64,000 bases of DNA from Desulfovibrio sp. ZJ209 (GCF_011039135.1 NZ_JAAKEJ010000006.1:1-64000); one strand, 5' to 3'. Positions 8,353 through 16,036 are shown, counted from the stretch's first letter. Numbers and translations are program-made. Notes: generated from the sequence alone by a model not told the origin.

Positions 8353-8856
8353 TCTTGCGCCTCATGGCCCGCAGGCTGTGCACCTGCCTTGGCTGGCCGC
8401 GCTTGCGCAGGGCGGCCATGCGCTCGGGATAGAGCGCCGCGTACCATTCCTCGGCCTCCGGGACGGTCATGGCGTCAATGCGCGCCATGTCAAGGCCGCC
8501 CGCCAGAAGCCCGGCTACGAGACAGCGCCGCCCTCTTCCCTGCCGAAGGCGGCCCGCAATTTTTTTGTGAGGTCTTCCTCCGCCTGGGCGAGGGCCGCGA
8601 AGTCCTGCAAGGGCAGCCCGGCCAGGAGCTCGGGCGTGATGTCCGCCTTTGGGAGCGTGCCCAGGGATTCAAGCTCGCAGGCGAAGGTCAGGCGGCGCAT
8701 GGCGAGGCCGCCCCGGCTCCAGAGCTCGGGGTGCTCCTCCTCCATGCGCTCCATGTCGCCCAGGGTGAGGGCGCGCATGGTGAAGGCGCGGTGGATGGCG
8801 CCCTGCCCGTCCTTGTAGCCGTAGGGGAGCTCGCCCTTTACGGTGATGTTTTCCAT
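8342..8856 (-). CDS. Frameshifted tail assembly chaperone (Mu gp41/gp41' G-T type fusion)
   Basis: Reading begins with the 8515-8856 gene and can shift -1 at a perfect A-AAA-AAA slip site (8566-8560, minus strand). It then continues through 8344. The second frame encodes about 74 further residues, including DAMTVPEAEEWYAALYPERM and a basic tail (RAMRRKNGR), and ends with a TGA that overlaps the tape measure ATG. The frame offset is exactly -1. Tail assembly chaperones G and GT of many phages are made this way. Location immediately before the tape measure gene strongly supports the call; protein evidence would be needed to prove it. Confidence 0.75.
8515..8856 (-). CDS. Tail assembly chaperone (Mu gp41 family, unshifted form)
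   Basis: A 113-aa protein starting MENITVKGELPYGYKDGQ and carrying ELWSRGGLAMRRLTFACEL, typical of the Mu tail assembly chaperone family (phage_TAC). It lies 3 nt after the tail tube gene. The 3' end holds codons ACA-AAA-AAA that form a -1 slip site; most ribosomes should stop at 8515 and give the short form. It binds the tape measure during tail assembly. Confidence 0.85.
   Translation of the reverse strand: MENITVKGELPYGYKDGQGAIHRAFTMRALTLGDMERMEEEHPELWSRGGLAMRRLTFACELESLGTLPKADITPELLAGLPLQDFAALAQAEEDLTKKLRAAFGREEGGAVS
8560..8566 (-). promoter_or_regulatory. A-AAA-AAA slippery heptamer for -1 frameshifting
   Basis: On the minus strand codon 97 (ACA) is followed by AAA AAA TTG. The seven As form a heptamer readable in the 0 and -1 frames, placed 16 codons before the zero-frame stop. 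The -1 frame then stays open to the tape measure start. GC-rich sequence follows, which could form a stimulatory structure. Confidence 0.75.
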
Positions 8857-8859
8857 TTT

Positions 8860-9237
8860 CTACTCCACAACGCGGTCGACCGCGAAGAGCTTGATGTCCC
8901 TTTTCGCCTCGCCCTCGGCCTCGTAGCTGGGGGAGACCTCCTGCACGACGCAGCCGGTATAGGCCGTGCGCCTGCCGTTGCCCCGGATGGGGTAGATGAC
9001 CATTTTCACGTCAAAACAGTTGAACCAGTCGATCTCGTCGCCGTCCACGGGGATGGGCACCGAGGCAGTGATCTCGAAGGTGGCCACGCCCGTGGAAAAG
9101 CCCGCGATGCGGCGGCCGCGGTTCATGGTCTTGACCGGCTGCATGCCCGTGTTTTCGGTGACGCTGTAGCTCGCGCACTCCACCTCGCGGCCATCGACCT
9201 CAAGCACGACGGCGCCCACATATTCCTTGATTGCCAT
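8860..9237 (-). CDS. Tail tube protein (Mu gp40/gpM-like)
   Basis: A 125-aa protein starting MAIKEYVGAVVLEVDGREVE. It contains the tube-family elements GMQPVKTMNRGRRIAGFSTG and DEIDWFNCFDVKMVIYPI. The start at 9237 has a GAAGGAGAACC ribosome binding site; a frame extension upstream to 9450 runs through a palindromic repeat and is rejected. It polymerises into the inner tail tube. Unusually, the sheath gene that normally precedes it directly is 2.7 kb away because accessory genes are inserted. Confidence 0.88.
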   Translation of the reverse strand: MAIKEYVGAVVLEVDGREVECASYSVTENTGMQPVKTMNRGRRIAGFSTGVATFEITASVPIPVDGDEIDWFNCFDVKMVIYPIRGNGRRTAYTGCVVQEVSPSYEAEGEAKRDIKLFAVDRVVE

Positions 9238-9267
9238 GCGGTTCTCCTTCGGGGCCTGAATAAGCAA

Positions 9268-9315
9268 GGCCCGCACCGCCACAATAGTGGCGGCGCGGGC
9301 CATAAGAAAGGCTGG
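9268..9315. repeat. Hairpin + AAGGCTGGC repeat unit 2 (upstream of tail tube)
   Basis: The core stem CCGCCAC (9276-9282) and GTGGCGG (9287-9293) has the loop AATA and is extended by GGCCCGC/GCGGGCC. AAAGGCTGGCC follows at 9307-9316. It matches the units at 3079, 17264 and 25163. Confidence 0.65.
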
Positions 9316-9338
9316 CCTGTGCCAGCGCCGGGGCGGCG

Positions 9339-9385
9339 CGATAGCGCTGCTGTCGCTATCCGTAGCTTCCTGCGTCGCAACGGCT
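9339..9385. repeat. Half copy of the 119-bp inverted-repeat element; gap 9238-9509
   Basis: GCTGTCGCTATCCGTAGC and TTCCTGCGTCGCAACGGCT repeat one arm of the element at 17369-17487 and 26093-26211. The surrounding 272-nt gap (9238-9509) has no convincing gene. It is also bounded by GGGGCGGCGC near 9329 and its complement near 9490, suggesting an inserted block. Confidence 0.55.
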
Positions 9386-9509
9386 AGCGCTTCGCGCTCC
9401 GCTGCGTCAGGCTTCGCTTTTTCTCTCGGTCGAGTACCGTAAGAGTACACTCCCTCAAGAAAAGCTCGCCTTCCTTGCGGCGCATCGAAACTTGCGCCGC
9501 CCCGAGGTT

Positions 9510-9719
9510 TCAGGCTTTCTGGCTTTCCTCCATATTCCGCAGGGCGGCGGTGATGTCCTCGAAGATGTCCTCAAGGGTGTAGTAGAGGCCTTGGGCGTCT
9601 TGCGCGCCCATGTCGAGGTCGCCGTCCGGGGGAAGGCCGCAGAGCAGGCGCTGCTGCCAGCGGATGCGCGCGGCCGCGCGGGTGAGCAGGTCGGCGGGGT
9701 GGAGGTTCATGTCAGGCAT
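9510..9719 (-). CDS. Small hypothetical phage protein
   Basis: A 69-aa acidic protein starting MPDMNLHPADLLTRAAARIR, with LYYTLEDIFEDITAALRNME near the C-terminus. No family is recognised. The start overlaps the end of the Rha-like gene by 8 nt, so it is probably translated with that gene as the last member of the accessory cassette. Compact, helical composition is all that can be said. Confidence 0.5.
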   Translation of the reverse strand: MPDMNLHPADLLTRAAARIRWQQRLLCGLPPDGDLDMGAQDAQGLYYTLEDIFEDITAALRNMEESQKA

Positions 9720-10347
9720 GACGCACCCCCTTGGCGGCGGGAAGGTCGATGCCGAGGCGGCGGCCCGTGCCGAGCAGATCGGCCACGCGCTGGTGGGCCA
9801 CGCCCATGAGCTTGCCGATGTCGCGCAGGCTCAGGCCCATGCGGCGGTAGTGGAGCACGCGCTCGAGCAGGCGCAGGCGGTCGGCGCGGGCGGCAAGGCG
9901 TTTCCCCTCGCGCAGGCCGTCAAGGTAGGAGGCCTTGAGCCTGGCCTCCTCGGCCACGGGAAGCGCGGCCTGCGGGGCGCTTTCCTGCAAGCGGGCCTCC
10001 ATCTCATTGAACGCCTCGATGTAGCGCAGCTTCCACATGATGGCGGCCTTGCCGGTGAAGCCCATTGCCAGCAGAGAAAAAGCGTCACGGGACAGGAGAA
10101 AAGCGCACCGATTTTCGCCCTTGGCATCGGCGTATTCAACGGGCCGAAAATTCGGCCCGTTGAATATTTTCGGGGTGATAGAGATAATTTTGCGGATTTC
10201 AGCGAGCACATGCTTGTGCTTTTTCTGGAAATGCCGGGCCACATCCACGGAGGAAACGACAGGGGTTTGCCCTGCGGCTAAATCAATGCGAATGGGGCTG
10301 TTTTCTTTGACAAAAGACGTGATTTGAGATACTGTTTTTCCAGCCAT
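9712..10347 (-). CDS. Rha-family phage regulatory protein with C-terminal HTH-like region
   Basis: A 211-aa protein. Residues about 25-115 match the Rha family: VVSSVDVARHFQKKHKHVL, AEIRKII, then AFLLSRDAFSLLAMGFTGK and AAIMWKLRYIEAFNEME. The C-terminal part (LERVLHYRRMGLSLRDIGKL and GVAHQRVADLLGTGRRLG) looks like a helix-turn-helix. Rha proteins are lambdoid regulators that can interfere with phage growth in some hosts. The start has a strong GGAGGTAG ribosome site. Its place between tail sheath and tail tube genes is unusual and indicates an inserted cassette. Confidence 0.8.
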   Translation of the reverse strand: MAGKTVSQITSFVKENSPIRIDLAAGQTPVVSSVDVARHFQKKHKHVLAEIRKIISITPKIFNGPNFRPVEYADAKGENRCAFLLSRDAFSLLAMGFTGKAAIMWKLRYIEAFNEMEARLQESAPQAALPVAEEARLKASYLDGLREGKRLAARADRLRLLERVLHYRRMGLSLRDIGKLMGVAHQRVADLLGTGRRLGIDLPAAKGVRHA

Positions 10348-10399
10348 TTCACTACCTCCGCTGTAGTGTCAGGGTTAGGCTTCAAGTGGTGTGCCACCA

Positions 10400-10558
10400 C
10401 TACTTGGAGCCGTTTTCTTTTTCTTGCTCTTTTTTCAGTCGCGCTATCGCTTCCAAAAAAATTTCCTTCATTGTCTTGCCAGCCACTGCCGCAATGATTT
10501 TTGCCTGTCGGTGCTCCTCCTCTGTCACGTTGATGGTCAGGGTTTTTCGGGTGGGCAT
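10400..10558 (-). CDS. Small ribbon-helix-helix DNA-binding protein
   Basis: A 52-aa protein starting MPTRKTLTINVTEEEHRQAK. The pattern of a short basic beta-strand (KTLTINV) followed by two helices (EEEHRQAKIIAAVAG, KTMKEIFLEAIARLKK) matches Arc/CopG-type regulators. It is preceded by a good promoter (10577-10606) and lies 52 nt upstream of the Rha gene. It may autoregulate the two-gene cassette. No toxin partner is evident, so antitoxin function is not claimed. Confidence 0.6.
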   Translation of the reverse strand: MPTRKTLTINVTEEEHRQAKIIAAVAGKTMKEIFLEAIARLKKEQEKENGSK

Positions 10559-10576
10559 AGAACCTCCACGTCCGAG

Positions 10577-10606
10577 GCTTTAGCCTGTTTAGCTGATAGC
10601 AGTCAA
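10577..10606 (-). promoter_or_regulatory. Sigma-70 type promoter for the RHH-Rha cassette
   Basis: On the minus strand TTGACT (10606-10601) is separated by 18 nt from TAAAGC (10582-10577), about 20 nt before the RHH start codon. It comes just after a terminator, so this cassette appears to have its own transcription unit. Confidence 0.5.
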
Positions 10607-10637
10607 GAAAAATTTGTGGGCCGGTTGGCGCTGGCGG

Positions 10638-10665
10638 CAAAAAAGAAAGCCCCGCGGGGCGGGGC
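10638..10665 (-). terminator. Intrinsic terminator after the 10.7-11.9 kb cassette
   Basis: Minus strand GCCCCGC-CCC-GCGGGGC (7-bp stem, 10665-10649) is followed directly by TTTCTTTTTT. It lies 7 nt after the stop of the 10672-10971 gene. Confidence 0.75.
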
Positions 10666-10671
10666 ATGGGG

Positions 10672-10971
10672 TCAGTCATCAGTGGAGGCCGGGCTTGGAT
10701 CCCGTGCGGGGCTGTCGGGGAAAAACCGTGTGATGACTTCATTCCATACTGACCTCGGCACGCCACTGCGCCTTAACGCCTCTTTTGCCTCTGCCCTGCC
10801 AAAGCAGGCCGCAAAACCTTCGGATGCCCCGGGAACGATGACCCCCAAAGATTTTTCTCTTTGCCGAATATACTCTCTTTTTTCATGCTTAAGAAATCCC
10901 AATCCGCTCTGAATATCCTCTTCTGGCGTCGGTAATGAAGTCGTTACGGAGCCTTGGGTATCTTTGGGCAT
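10672..10971 (-). CDS. Hypothetical accessory phage protein
   Basis: A 99-aa protein starting MPKDTQGSVTTSLPTPEEDI. The start at 10971 was chosen because GGAGGATAGT precedes it. It is charged, lacks membrane segments and has HEKREYIRQREKSLGVIV in the middle. No family is recognised. It follows the 11007-11876 gene by 35 nt and ends at a terminator, so the two probably form a two-gene unit. Confidence 0.5.
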   Translation of the reverse strand: MPKDTQGSVTTSLPTPEEDIQSGLGFLKHEKREYIRQREKSLGVIVPGASEGFAACFGRAEAKEALRRSGVPRSVWNEVITRFFPDSPARDPSPASTDD

Positions 10972-11006
10972 ACTATCCTCCAAATAATTTGACGCACTTG
11001 GCAGGG

Positions 11007-11876
11007 TTAGGCGAACTTCAAACGTTCTTCTTCATCGCTCATGGGCGTGAGTGTGAGAATTGTCCTTATCGTCCTGTTCCTGAAATTTATTTTCTGTTTT
11101 TCAACTCTCATGAGGGCGTGGGCATGCTTATGCCGCAGCACGGCATAGCGACCTTCATTGACATCTGCCAAAAAACGACCGTCCGCCACGCCTGCCGCAA
11201 ACTCGGTTTCATCCTCCACATCATAAAAGCGCCAGCCGGTGGGGCGGCCATCCATCTGCGCGGTGAGGATTTCGACTATGCAGGTTTTATCTGTGGAAGT
11301 CGGTTCAGTATCCTCCGCCGCCATAATCTTGTCCTGCTCTTCGGCGGGAACAATGGCTGGCGGCGTTTCCCCCCTCACATCGCCAATTTCAACTTTTTTT
11401 GCGCCAATTTTCAATGCGGAAAGAACCTTGCTCATGGCCGAGTCAGTTTGAGAAGAATCGGCCACAAGAATAACACTATTTTGGACAACCATAGTGTCCC
11501 CATTGGTATTTTTAACGATGGAGGTTGGCCCATCGCCGGTGGGGACGATTTCCGTTGGCCGCTTCCATCCTGTAAACATCTTGTATTCAAACATCTTGAC
11601 AATCGTACTCACAAGCTCTGGGGCGACTGGTATGAAAGGGGCAATGAAGTCCAAAACAGCTTTATAGTCAAATGAGTTCCCAATGAATCCGCCTTTGACT
11701 TTTACGGAGACACTGGTTCCCTTACTATAAATAACGCTGTTCGTCCGGTTGACCAGTTGCTGAAGCCCTGTAAGGGATTCCATCAGGACATCAACAGGAA
11801 TTTCATGCTCGTCCGCCGTGCCGCCCTCGATATTGATAGAAATCTCTTCACGCCAGCTGACATTTTCACTTGGCAT
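11007..11876 (-). CDS. Uncharacterised accessory protein inserted between tail sheath and tail tube
   Basis: A 289-aa protein starting MPSENVSWREEISINIEGGT, with ribosome site GGAGAGGGGG. An N-terminal alpha/beta part (EIPVDVLMESLTGLQQLVNR; SVSVKVKGGFIGNSFDYKAV) is followed by a hydrophobic helix (FIAPFIPVAPELVSTIVKMF) and a C-terminal part containing RFLADVNEGRYAVLRHKHAH. Codon use and base composition are more AT-rich than neighbouring tail genes. It is isolated from the sheath gene by a terminator at 11951-11977. This layout fits a 'moron' gene expressed from the prophage, possibly altering the host surface or excluding other phages; function is unknown. Confidence 0.6.
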   Translation of the reverse strand: MPSENVSWREEISINIEGGTADEHEIPVDVLMESLTGLQQLVNRTNSVIYSKGTSVSVKVKGGFIGNSFDYKAVLDFIAPFIPVAPELVSTIVKMFEYKMFTGWKRPTEIVPTGDGPTSIVKNTNGDTMVVQNSVILVADSSQTDSAMSKVLSALKIGAKKVEIGDVRGETPPAIVPAEEQDKIMAAEDTEPTSTDKTCIVEILTAQMDGRPTGWRFYDVEDETEFAAGVADGRFLADVNEGRYAVLRHKHAHALMRVEKQKINFRNRTIRTILTLTPMSDEEERLKFA

Positions 11877-11950
11877 ATGGAGCCCCCTCTCCTGCAACTT
11901 ATAGGAAAATCTGTGCCAACTATGGCGCAAATCCCCCCGCAGGGCAAGGG

Positions 11951-11977
11951 GGAAAGCCCCGAGGGACGGGGCTTTCC
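11951..11977 (-). terminator. Intrinsic terminator-like hairpin after the tail sheath gene
   Basis: A 10-bp perfect stem, GGAAAGCCCC with GGGGCTTTCC, and a 7-nt loop lie 17 nt after the sheath stop codon. The U-tract is short and interrupted. It separates the late tail operon from the accessory cassette. Confidence 0.55.
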
Positions 11978-11993
11978 AAGGGGTTCTGCTCTC

Positions 11994-13436
11994 CTACAGC
12001 AGCAAATCAATCACGGCCGCAAAGACGTGCAGGCCGTTGACCACGTCGGCGGGGATGCGGGCGTTCAGGCGGTTGGCGTCCTGAAGGTCGCGCTCGCAGA
12101 TGACGCCGTCGGCATTGGCGGCCACCTCCTCCACGATTTCGAGGGCCTCAAGCTGGCGCAGCACATCCAGAATTTCGCTGCGCACCTTGGGGCCGGTGCG
12201 GGTGGAGAGCTTTTCGCGCGGGAAGCGGAGCTCGATGCGCTCGCGCACGGCCTTGGCCACATAGTCGAGCGTGCGGATGGTGGTCATGTCCAAAAGGGAC
12301 ACGTCGGCCACGCCGGCGGCGTTCACCGTGTAGGTGCTGATGGCGCGGACGATCTGCACCACATTGCCCGGCCCCACTTCCAGCGGGGTGACGCCGCTCT
12401 TGAGCGCCACCTCCTGCTCGGTGCGGGAGAGGCGGGCGACATCCGGGGGCACGGCCACGCCCGTGAGGGCCAGCGTATTGAGGGGGCGGGCCGGGTCCTC
12501 CTCGCTGGCGGCCACGGCGCAATAGGCGGCGCTGACGCACTCGGGCGGCGTGGGACTTCCCGGAACGCAGGCGAGGCTGATGCGGCCGCTGTTGAGCGCG
12601 CGGGCAAGCGTGGTGGCCTTGGCGAGGGTGCCGGTGGTCGCGAGCCACGCCGTGGCGCGGCGCTGCTCCAGCGGGCCGGAAATGGCCGCAAGGTGGTCGC
12701 GCAGGGGCGCAAGCTGCGCCTCGGCGGCCCAGGGCACGCAATAGAGCGTGTAGTCCGCGCCGAATACGGCGGCGAGCGCGTCGCCGAGGTCCGGGTCCCG
12801 CTGGCCGCCGCTCATGGGGGTGGCGCCGGCCGTCATGCCGGGAATGGTGCTCGTCACGGAAAGGGAGAGGGAATTGCCGAGGGTGCCCTTGTCCTTGCAG
12901 GTGAGCGTCACTTCCGCCTGGCCGGGGGCGTCCTCGTCCTCGGGCGTGAGCCGCGCGGCCACGGGGAGCTCCGGCTCGCCGTTGACGGCGGAGGCCAGCG
13001 CCTCGAGGCAGGTCCGGGCGCTGTCCTTGTAGGCGGCGGCCACGCTCACCTGGGCGTCGCCCAGCGTCAGCGTGAGCACGCCCGCGCCCGTGGCCTCGCC
13101 GGAGAGCGTGAGGCGCCCTTGCGCGGCGATGCCGGCCGCATCCGGCGGCACGGGCAGCACGGAAAGGTCCACATAGGGGTACGCCTTGATGGCCGCGCGC
13201 ACCATGCGCTGGCACTGGGAGCCCTGGCCGAAGAGCTGCCCGGCGGTCACGTCGTCATAGACCTGCACGGGCTCGAGGGGGGCGTCGCTCGACTCGGCCC
13301 TCTGGGCGATGATGAGCATCCGCTGGCCGTTGGTGGCCAGGGTGCGCACGGCGAGCCTGGTGTTGAACTCGAAATACTTGCCCGGCTTGCGAATGCTGGC
13401 CGGAATCTGGTCAAAGCTGATATTGGGGCTGGCCAT
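11994..13436 (-). CDS. Tail sheath protein (Mu gp39/gpL-like)
   Basis: A 480-aa protein starting MASPNISFDQIPASIRKPGK, the standard start of Mu-like sheaths (FDQIPxxIRKPGxYFEFN). The C-terminal polymerisation domain has DMTTIRTLDYVAKAVRERIE and LRFPREKLSTRTGPKVRSE. It forms the contractile sheath. It is preceded by a DUF2635 gene as in Mu (gp38-gp39), but the tail tube gene does not follow directly. Confidence 0.95.
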   Translation of the reverse strand: MASPNISFDQIPASIRKPGKYFEFNTRLAVRTLATNGQRMLIIAQRAESSDAPLEPVQVYDDVTAGQLFGQGSQCQRMVRAAIKAYPYVDLSVLPVPPDAAGIAAQGRLTLSGEATGAGVLTLTLGDAQVSVAAAYKDSARTCLEALASAVNGEPELPVAARLTPEDEDAPGQAEVTLTCKDKGTLGNSLSLSVTSTIPGMTAGATPMSGGQRDPDLGDALAAVFGADYTLYCVPWAAEAQLAPLRDHLAAISGPLEQRRATAWLATTGTLAKATTLARALNSGRISLACVPGSPTPPECVSAAYCAVAASEEDPARPLNTLALTGVAVPPDVARLSRTEQEVALKSGVTPLEVGPGNVVQIVRAISTYTVNAAGVADVSLLDMTTIRTLDYVAKAVRERIELRFPREKLSTRTGPKVRSEILDVLRQLEALEIVEEVAANADGVICERDLQDANRLNARIPADVVNGLHVFAAVIDLLL

Positions 13437-13439
13437 GGT

Positions 13440-13625
13440 TTACTCCTCGGGGTTTTGCGGGGACGGGGCCGGCGTTGCCTGGATGAGGTCGCCGTCGGCC
13501 ATGCGGCGGCGGTAATAGGCGTTGTCCGGCACTTCCACGGCGCGGTGGGCGGTGATCTGCGCCTTGCCGTCATGGCAGGGCACGGTGAGGCCCGGGGCGG
13601 CGATGACGCGGAGGGTAGTGGGCAT
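13440..13625 (-). CDS. DUF2635 small phage protein (Mu gp38-like)
   Basis: A 61-aa protein. The ATG at 13625 (MPTTLRVIAAPGLTVP) was chosen because CAGGAG lies 9-10 nt upstream; a GTG at 13634 would sit on the ribosome site itself. The pattern APGLTVPCHDGKAQITA and PDNAYYRRRMADGDLI is typical of DUF2635, a short protein found between gp37 and the sheath gene in Mu-like phages. Role unknown. Confidence 0.8.
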   Translation of the reverse strand: MPTTLRVIAAPGLTVPCHDGKAQITAHRAVEVPDNAYYRRRMADGDLIQATPAPSPQNPEE

Positions 13626-13630
13626 GGGGG

Positions 13631-14305
13631 TCACTCCTGAAAAATGTTTACAAGGGGAAAGCGCAGGCTATCGACCAGAAGCGGGTCGTCGTGCTCCGGG
13701 TCCCGCGGGGGCTTGAGCCAATAGCGCAGGTCGAGGGCCGTGAGCTCGGGCAGGGGCGGCGCGTCGGGCGTGAGGTAGCCGGCCGGGGTGTCCTGTTCGC
13801 CCGGAGCGACTACGGGCCGCTGGCCCGGCTCCCGCAGGACAAAGACAATGCGCGCCCGCCAGTCCTGCGCGAGCACGGACAGGGCCTTGCCCTGCACCTG
13901 GGCGGAGAACAGTGTGCGGATGCGGCCGGGGCGCAAATAGTCCACGCCGTCGAGGCCGAAGTCCCGCATGCAGAGGAGGCTTGCCGCGTGCGCCAGCATG
14001 GCGTAGGTGCCGGGCGCCGAGCCCGGCGCGCCATGGCGGGAGGCCGCCTCGGAGGCGACGCTGCGGCTGGCGGCCACCAGCGAAAGCTGGATGACGGCCT
14101 CAAAGCGTGTTTGCGCCGTGTTGAGGGGCTTTGGCTCCGTCATGCCTGAGAAGGCCAGCCAATAGGCGGGCACGGCGCGGACCACGGCCTCCCAGTCGCC
14201 CGCAAGCTCGCCGCCGTAGGAGCCCACAAAGCGCAGCCAGGCGGGCTTTTCCTCCTTGAGGGCCGCGAGCACGGCGGATTCAAGCTCTGCGATACGGCCA
14301 AACAC
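13631..14305 (-). CDS. Mu gp37-like tail completion protein (DUF1834)
   Basis: A 224-aa protein starting MFGRIAELESAVLAALKEEK. DUF1834 signatures include PAWLRFVGSYGGELAG and SRHGAPGSAPGTYAMLAHA. It lies between gp36 and gp38 as in Mu, where it is needed for tail completion. Its start is 3 nt after the gp36 stop. Confidence 0.85.
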   Translation of the reverse strand: MFGRIAELESAVLAALKEEKPAWLRFVGSYGGELAGDWEAVVRAVPAYWLAFSGMTEPKPLNTAQTRFEAVIQLSLVAASRSVASEAASRHGAPGSAPGTYAMLAHAASLLCMRDFGLDGVDYLRPGRIRTLFSAQVQGKALSVLAQDWRARIVFVLREPGQRPVVAPGEQDTPAGYLTPDAPPLPELTALDLRYWLKPPRDPEHDDPLLVDSLRFPLVNIFQE

Positions 14306-14308
14306 GGT

Positions 14309-14818
14309 TCACCGCCATTCGTTCTGGCGGCCGCAGCGCACGAAGGCCACGCCGCCCGTGGTTTCGCCTTCGTCCTCGCCCGCGCCGGAATCCGGCGGGG
14401 GCGGCAGGTCGGCCAGGCCCCTGGCAACGGCCTTGAGCCAGTCAAGGGCCTCCTGGTAGCGGCGCATGATGCCCTCGTCGTCGCGGGCATTGCCGCCGCA
14501 CAGGTGATAGTGGGCCATGTCGGCCACAAAGCCTGTCAGGGGCTCGGGCCAGAGGGGCGCGCCGCCCTCGCCCGTGGCCGGGGTGAGCGGCACCTTGTAG
14601 CGCGTGGCGAGGTAGCTGTCCGCCTCGCGGCTGGCGCGGCGGAGCGCCCGGAGCAGGAGGGCCTCGTCCAGTTCGTCCTCCTGTTCCGCGCCTTCTTCGC
14701 CCTGGGCCGGGGCGAGCTGCATGAGCTCGTCCCGGCCGAAGTGCGCAAGCAGGGTCGCCACGCCGCCATAGGGCGGGGACTCGGGAAGCACAGCCACCGG
14801 CGGCAGGGCATCAGGCAT
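14309..14818 (-). CDS. Mu gp36-like head-tail protein (DUF1320)
   Basis: A 169-aa protein. The ATG at 14818 is used because AAGGTGAGG precedes it; a GTG at 14827 is possible. DUF1320 features are LLAHFGRDELMQLAP, ALRRASREADSYLATRYKVP and FVADMAHYHLCGGNARDDEG. The family forms connector or neck components. It overlaps the preceding gp35-like gene by 8 nt. Confidence 0.85.
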   Translation of the reverse strand: MPDALPPVAVLPESPPYGGVATLLAHFGRDELMQLAPAQGEEGAEQEDELDEALLLRALRRASREADSYLATRYKVPLTPATGEGGAPLWPEPLTGFVADMAHYHLCGGNARDDEGIMRRYQEALDWLKAVARGLADLPPPPDSGAGEDEGETTGGVAFVRCGRQNEWR

Positions 14819-15095
14819 GGGCCTCACCTTCGGGGTCCTCGCCTTCGGGCGCGTCGCCCTCGGGGGCCGGGTTGTCGGGTTCCTCGGGCGCGCCGAGCTC
14901 GCCGTCAGCGGGGGGCGCGGCCAGGGCGTTTCGGGCCTCGGGGGCCTCGAGCACCGTCACCACGAGCATGGGGTCGGCCGTAAGGGCGGCCAATTCCTTC
15001 CCGGAGACCACCAGTTCCTGCCCCTCGGCATCAAAGCGGTAACCGCAGCGGCAACGCCGTGCCAGCGGGGCCTTGGCTTTCACATGGACGATCAT
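14811..15095 (-). CDS. Mu gp35-like small protein (HI1506-related)
   Basis: A 94-aa protein starting MIVHVKAKAPLARRCRCGYR with ribosome site GGAGGAGGCGAC. CRCGYRFDAEGQELVV resembles the short recognisable segment of the HI1506/gp35 group (RAGxxFxxxxxxV). The C-terminal 40 residues are acidic, proline/glycine-rich and probably disordered. It lies between the head protein and gp36, the position of gp35 in Mu. Confidence 0.65.
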   Translation of the reverse strand: MIVHVKAKAPLARRCRCGYRFDAEGQELVVSGKELAALTADPMLVVTVLEAPEARNALAAPPADGELGAPEEPDNPAPEGDAPEGEDPEGEAHA

Positions 15096-15106
15096 GTCGC
15101 CTCCTC

Positions 15107-16036
15107 CTACAGCCACGCGCAGTTGACGATGGTGGCCATGTTGTAGCAGGGGTTGCTCTCGCCGCCGTTGATGAGCTGGAGATCCACCAGCTTGATGGCG
15201 TCGGCCTCAAGGGACGCGGGCACCACAAGCAAGGTGCCGGCCTTGCCGCCACGGCCGAGGCCCAGGGGGCGGCCGCCGTCGGCCCGGAAGGACTGCATGA
15301 GGGCGCGGGCCTTGAGGAAATTGGCCTGGTTCAGGGCGTCGCGCACGCAGACGGCCTGCTGCCAGAAGCCAAAGCCCGCGTTGCAGCGGTAGCGCACGCC
15401 GTAGCGGTATTCGTCGGCCATGAAGACGTTGTCGGTGCGCGCGTCCGTCTGGCTGGTCATTTCCGGGGCCGTGCGCTCCTGGAAGATGAGCGGCTTGAGC
15501 GGGCGGGAAACGTCCAGCAGATACCAGGGCGTCGCGCCTTCCGCGCCCTCGCCTTCGATGAGGTTGCTCACGGTTTCGGGCGTGCCCGTGCCTTCCACGT
15601 TGGGATAGACCGGGTGGTCGGTGTCAAAGAAGTTCTGGCCGTCGTAGCACTCCGTGGAGACGCCCTTGCCGAGCAGGGCGAACACGAGCTCGTCCGGGTG
15701 CGTGGCCGTGGCGTAGCCCATTTCCTCAAAGAGGGGCGTGTAGATGCCGAGGTTGTCGTCCTCGATGTCCGTGCGCTTCACGCCCACGGTGCCCTCGTAG
15801 AGGTTGTTGACGATGCTGTAGCCGTGTTCGGCCATGTTCTTGACCGAGCGGCTTCCCACCCATTCGGAGAGCTTGGGGAACTGCCCCAGCCAGCCATAGG
15901 TGGTGCTCTTGTTGGCGCTCGACATCCTGGTGGCGACGAGCTGCCACTGGCTGGGGGCCTTGGCCTTGCCGCGCGCGAAGGCGGCGGAAAAGCCCGGGCG
16001 CAGGGCGGAAATGAGCGCGTTGTTGACGATTGCCAT
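15107..16036 (-). CDS. Major head protein (Mu gpT/gp34-like)
   Basis: A 309-aa protein starting MAIVNNALISALRPGFSAAF. Family features: YGWLGQFPKLSEWVGSR, EHGYSIVNNLYEGTVGVKR, YDGQNFFDTDHPVYPN and RCNAGFGFWQQAVC. It is the Mu-like capsid (HK97-like fold). It starts 1 nt before the end of the protease/scaffold gene and is followed by gp35, exactly as in Mu. Confidence 0.95.
   Translation of the reverse strand: MAIVNNALISALRPGFSAAFARGKAKAPSQWQLVATRMSSANKSTTYGWLGQFPKLSEWVGSRSVKNMAEHGYSIVNNLYEGTVGVKRTDIEDDNLGIYTPLFEEMGYATATHPDELVFALLGKGVSTECYDGQNFFDTDHPVYPNVEGTGTPETVSNLIEGEGAEGATPWYLLDVSRPLKPLIFQERTAPEMTSQTDARTDNVFMADEYRYGVRYRCNAGFGFWQQAVCVRDALNQANFLKARALMQSFRADGGRPLGLGRGGKAGTLLVVPASLEADAIKLVDLQLINGGESNPCYNMATIVNCAWL

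Noticed and set aside
3185-9387. Very long plus-strand open frames over the tail genes
   Set aside because: They are low-complexity reflections of GC-rich minus-strand genes, without ribosome sites or domains.
10278-10766. 162-codon minus-strand frame over the RHH gene and terminator
   Set aside because: It crosses a terminator and a promoter and overlaps the better supported RHH and Rha genes.
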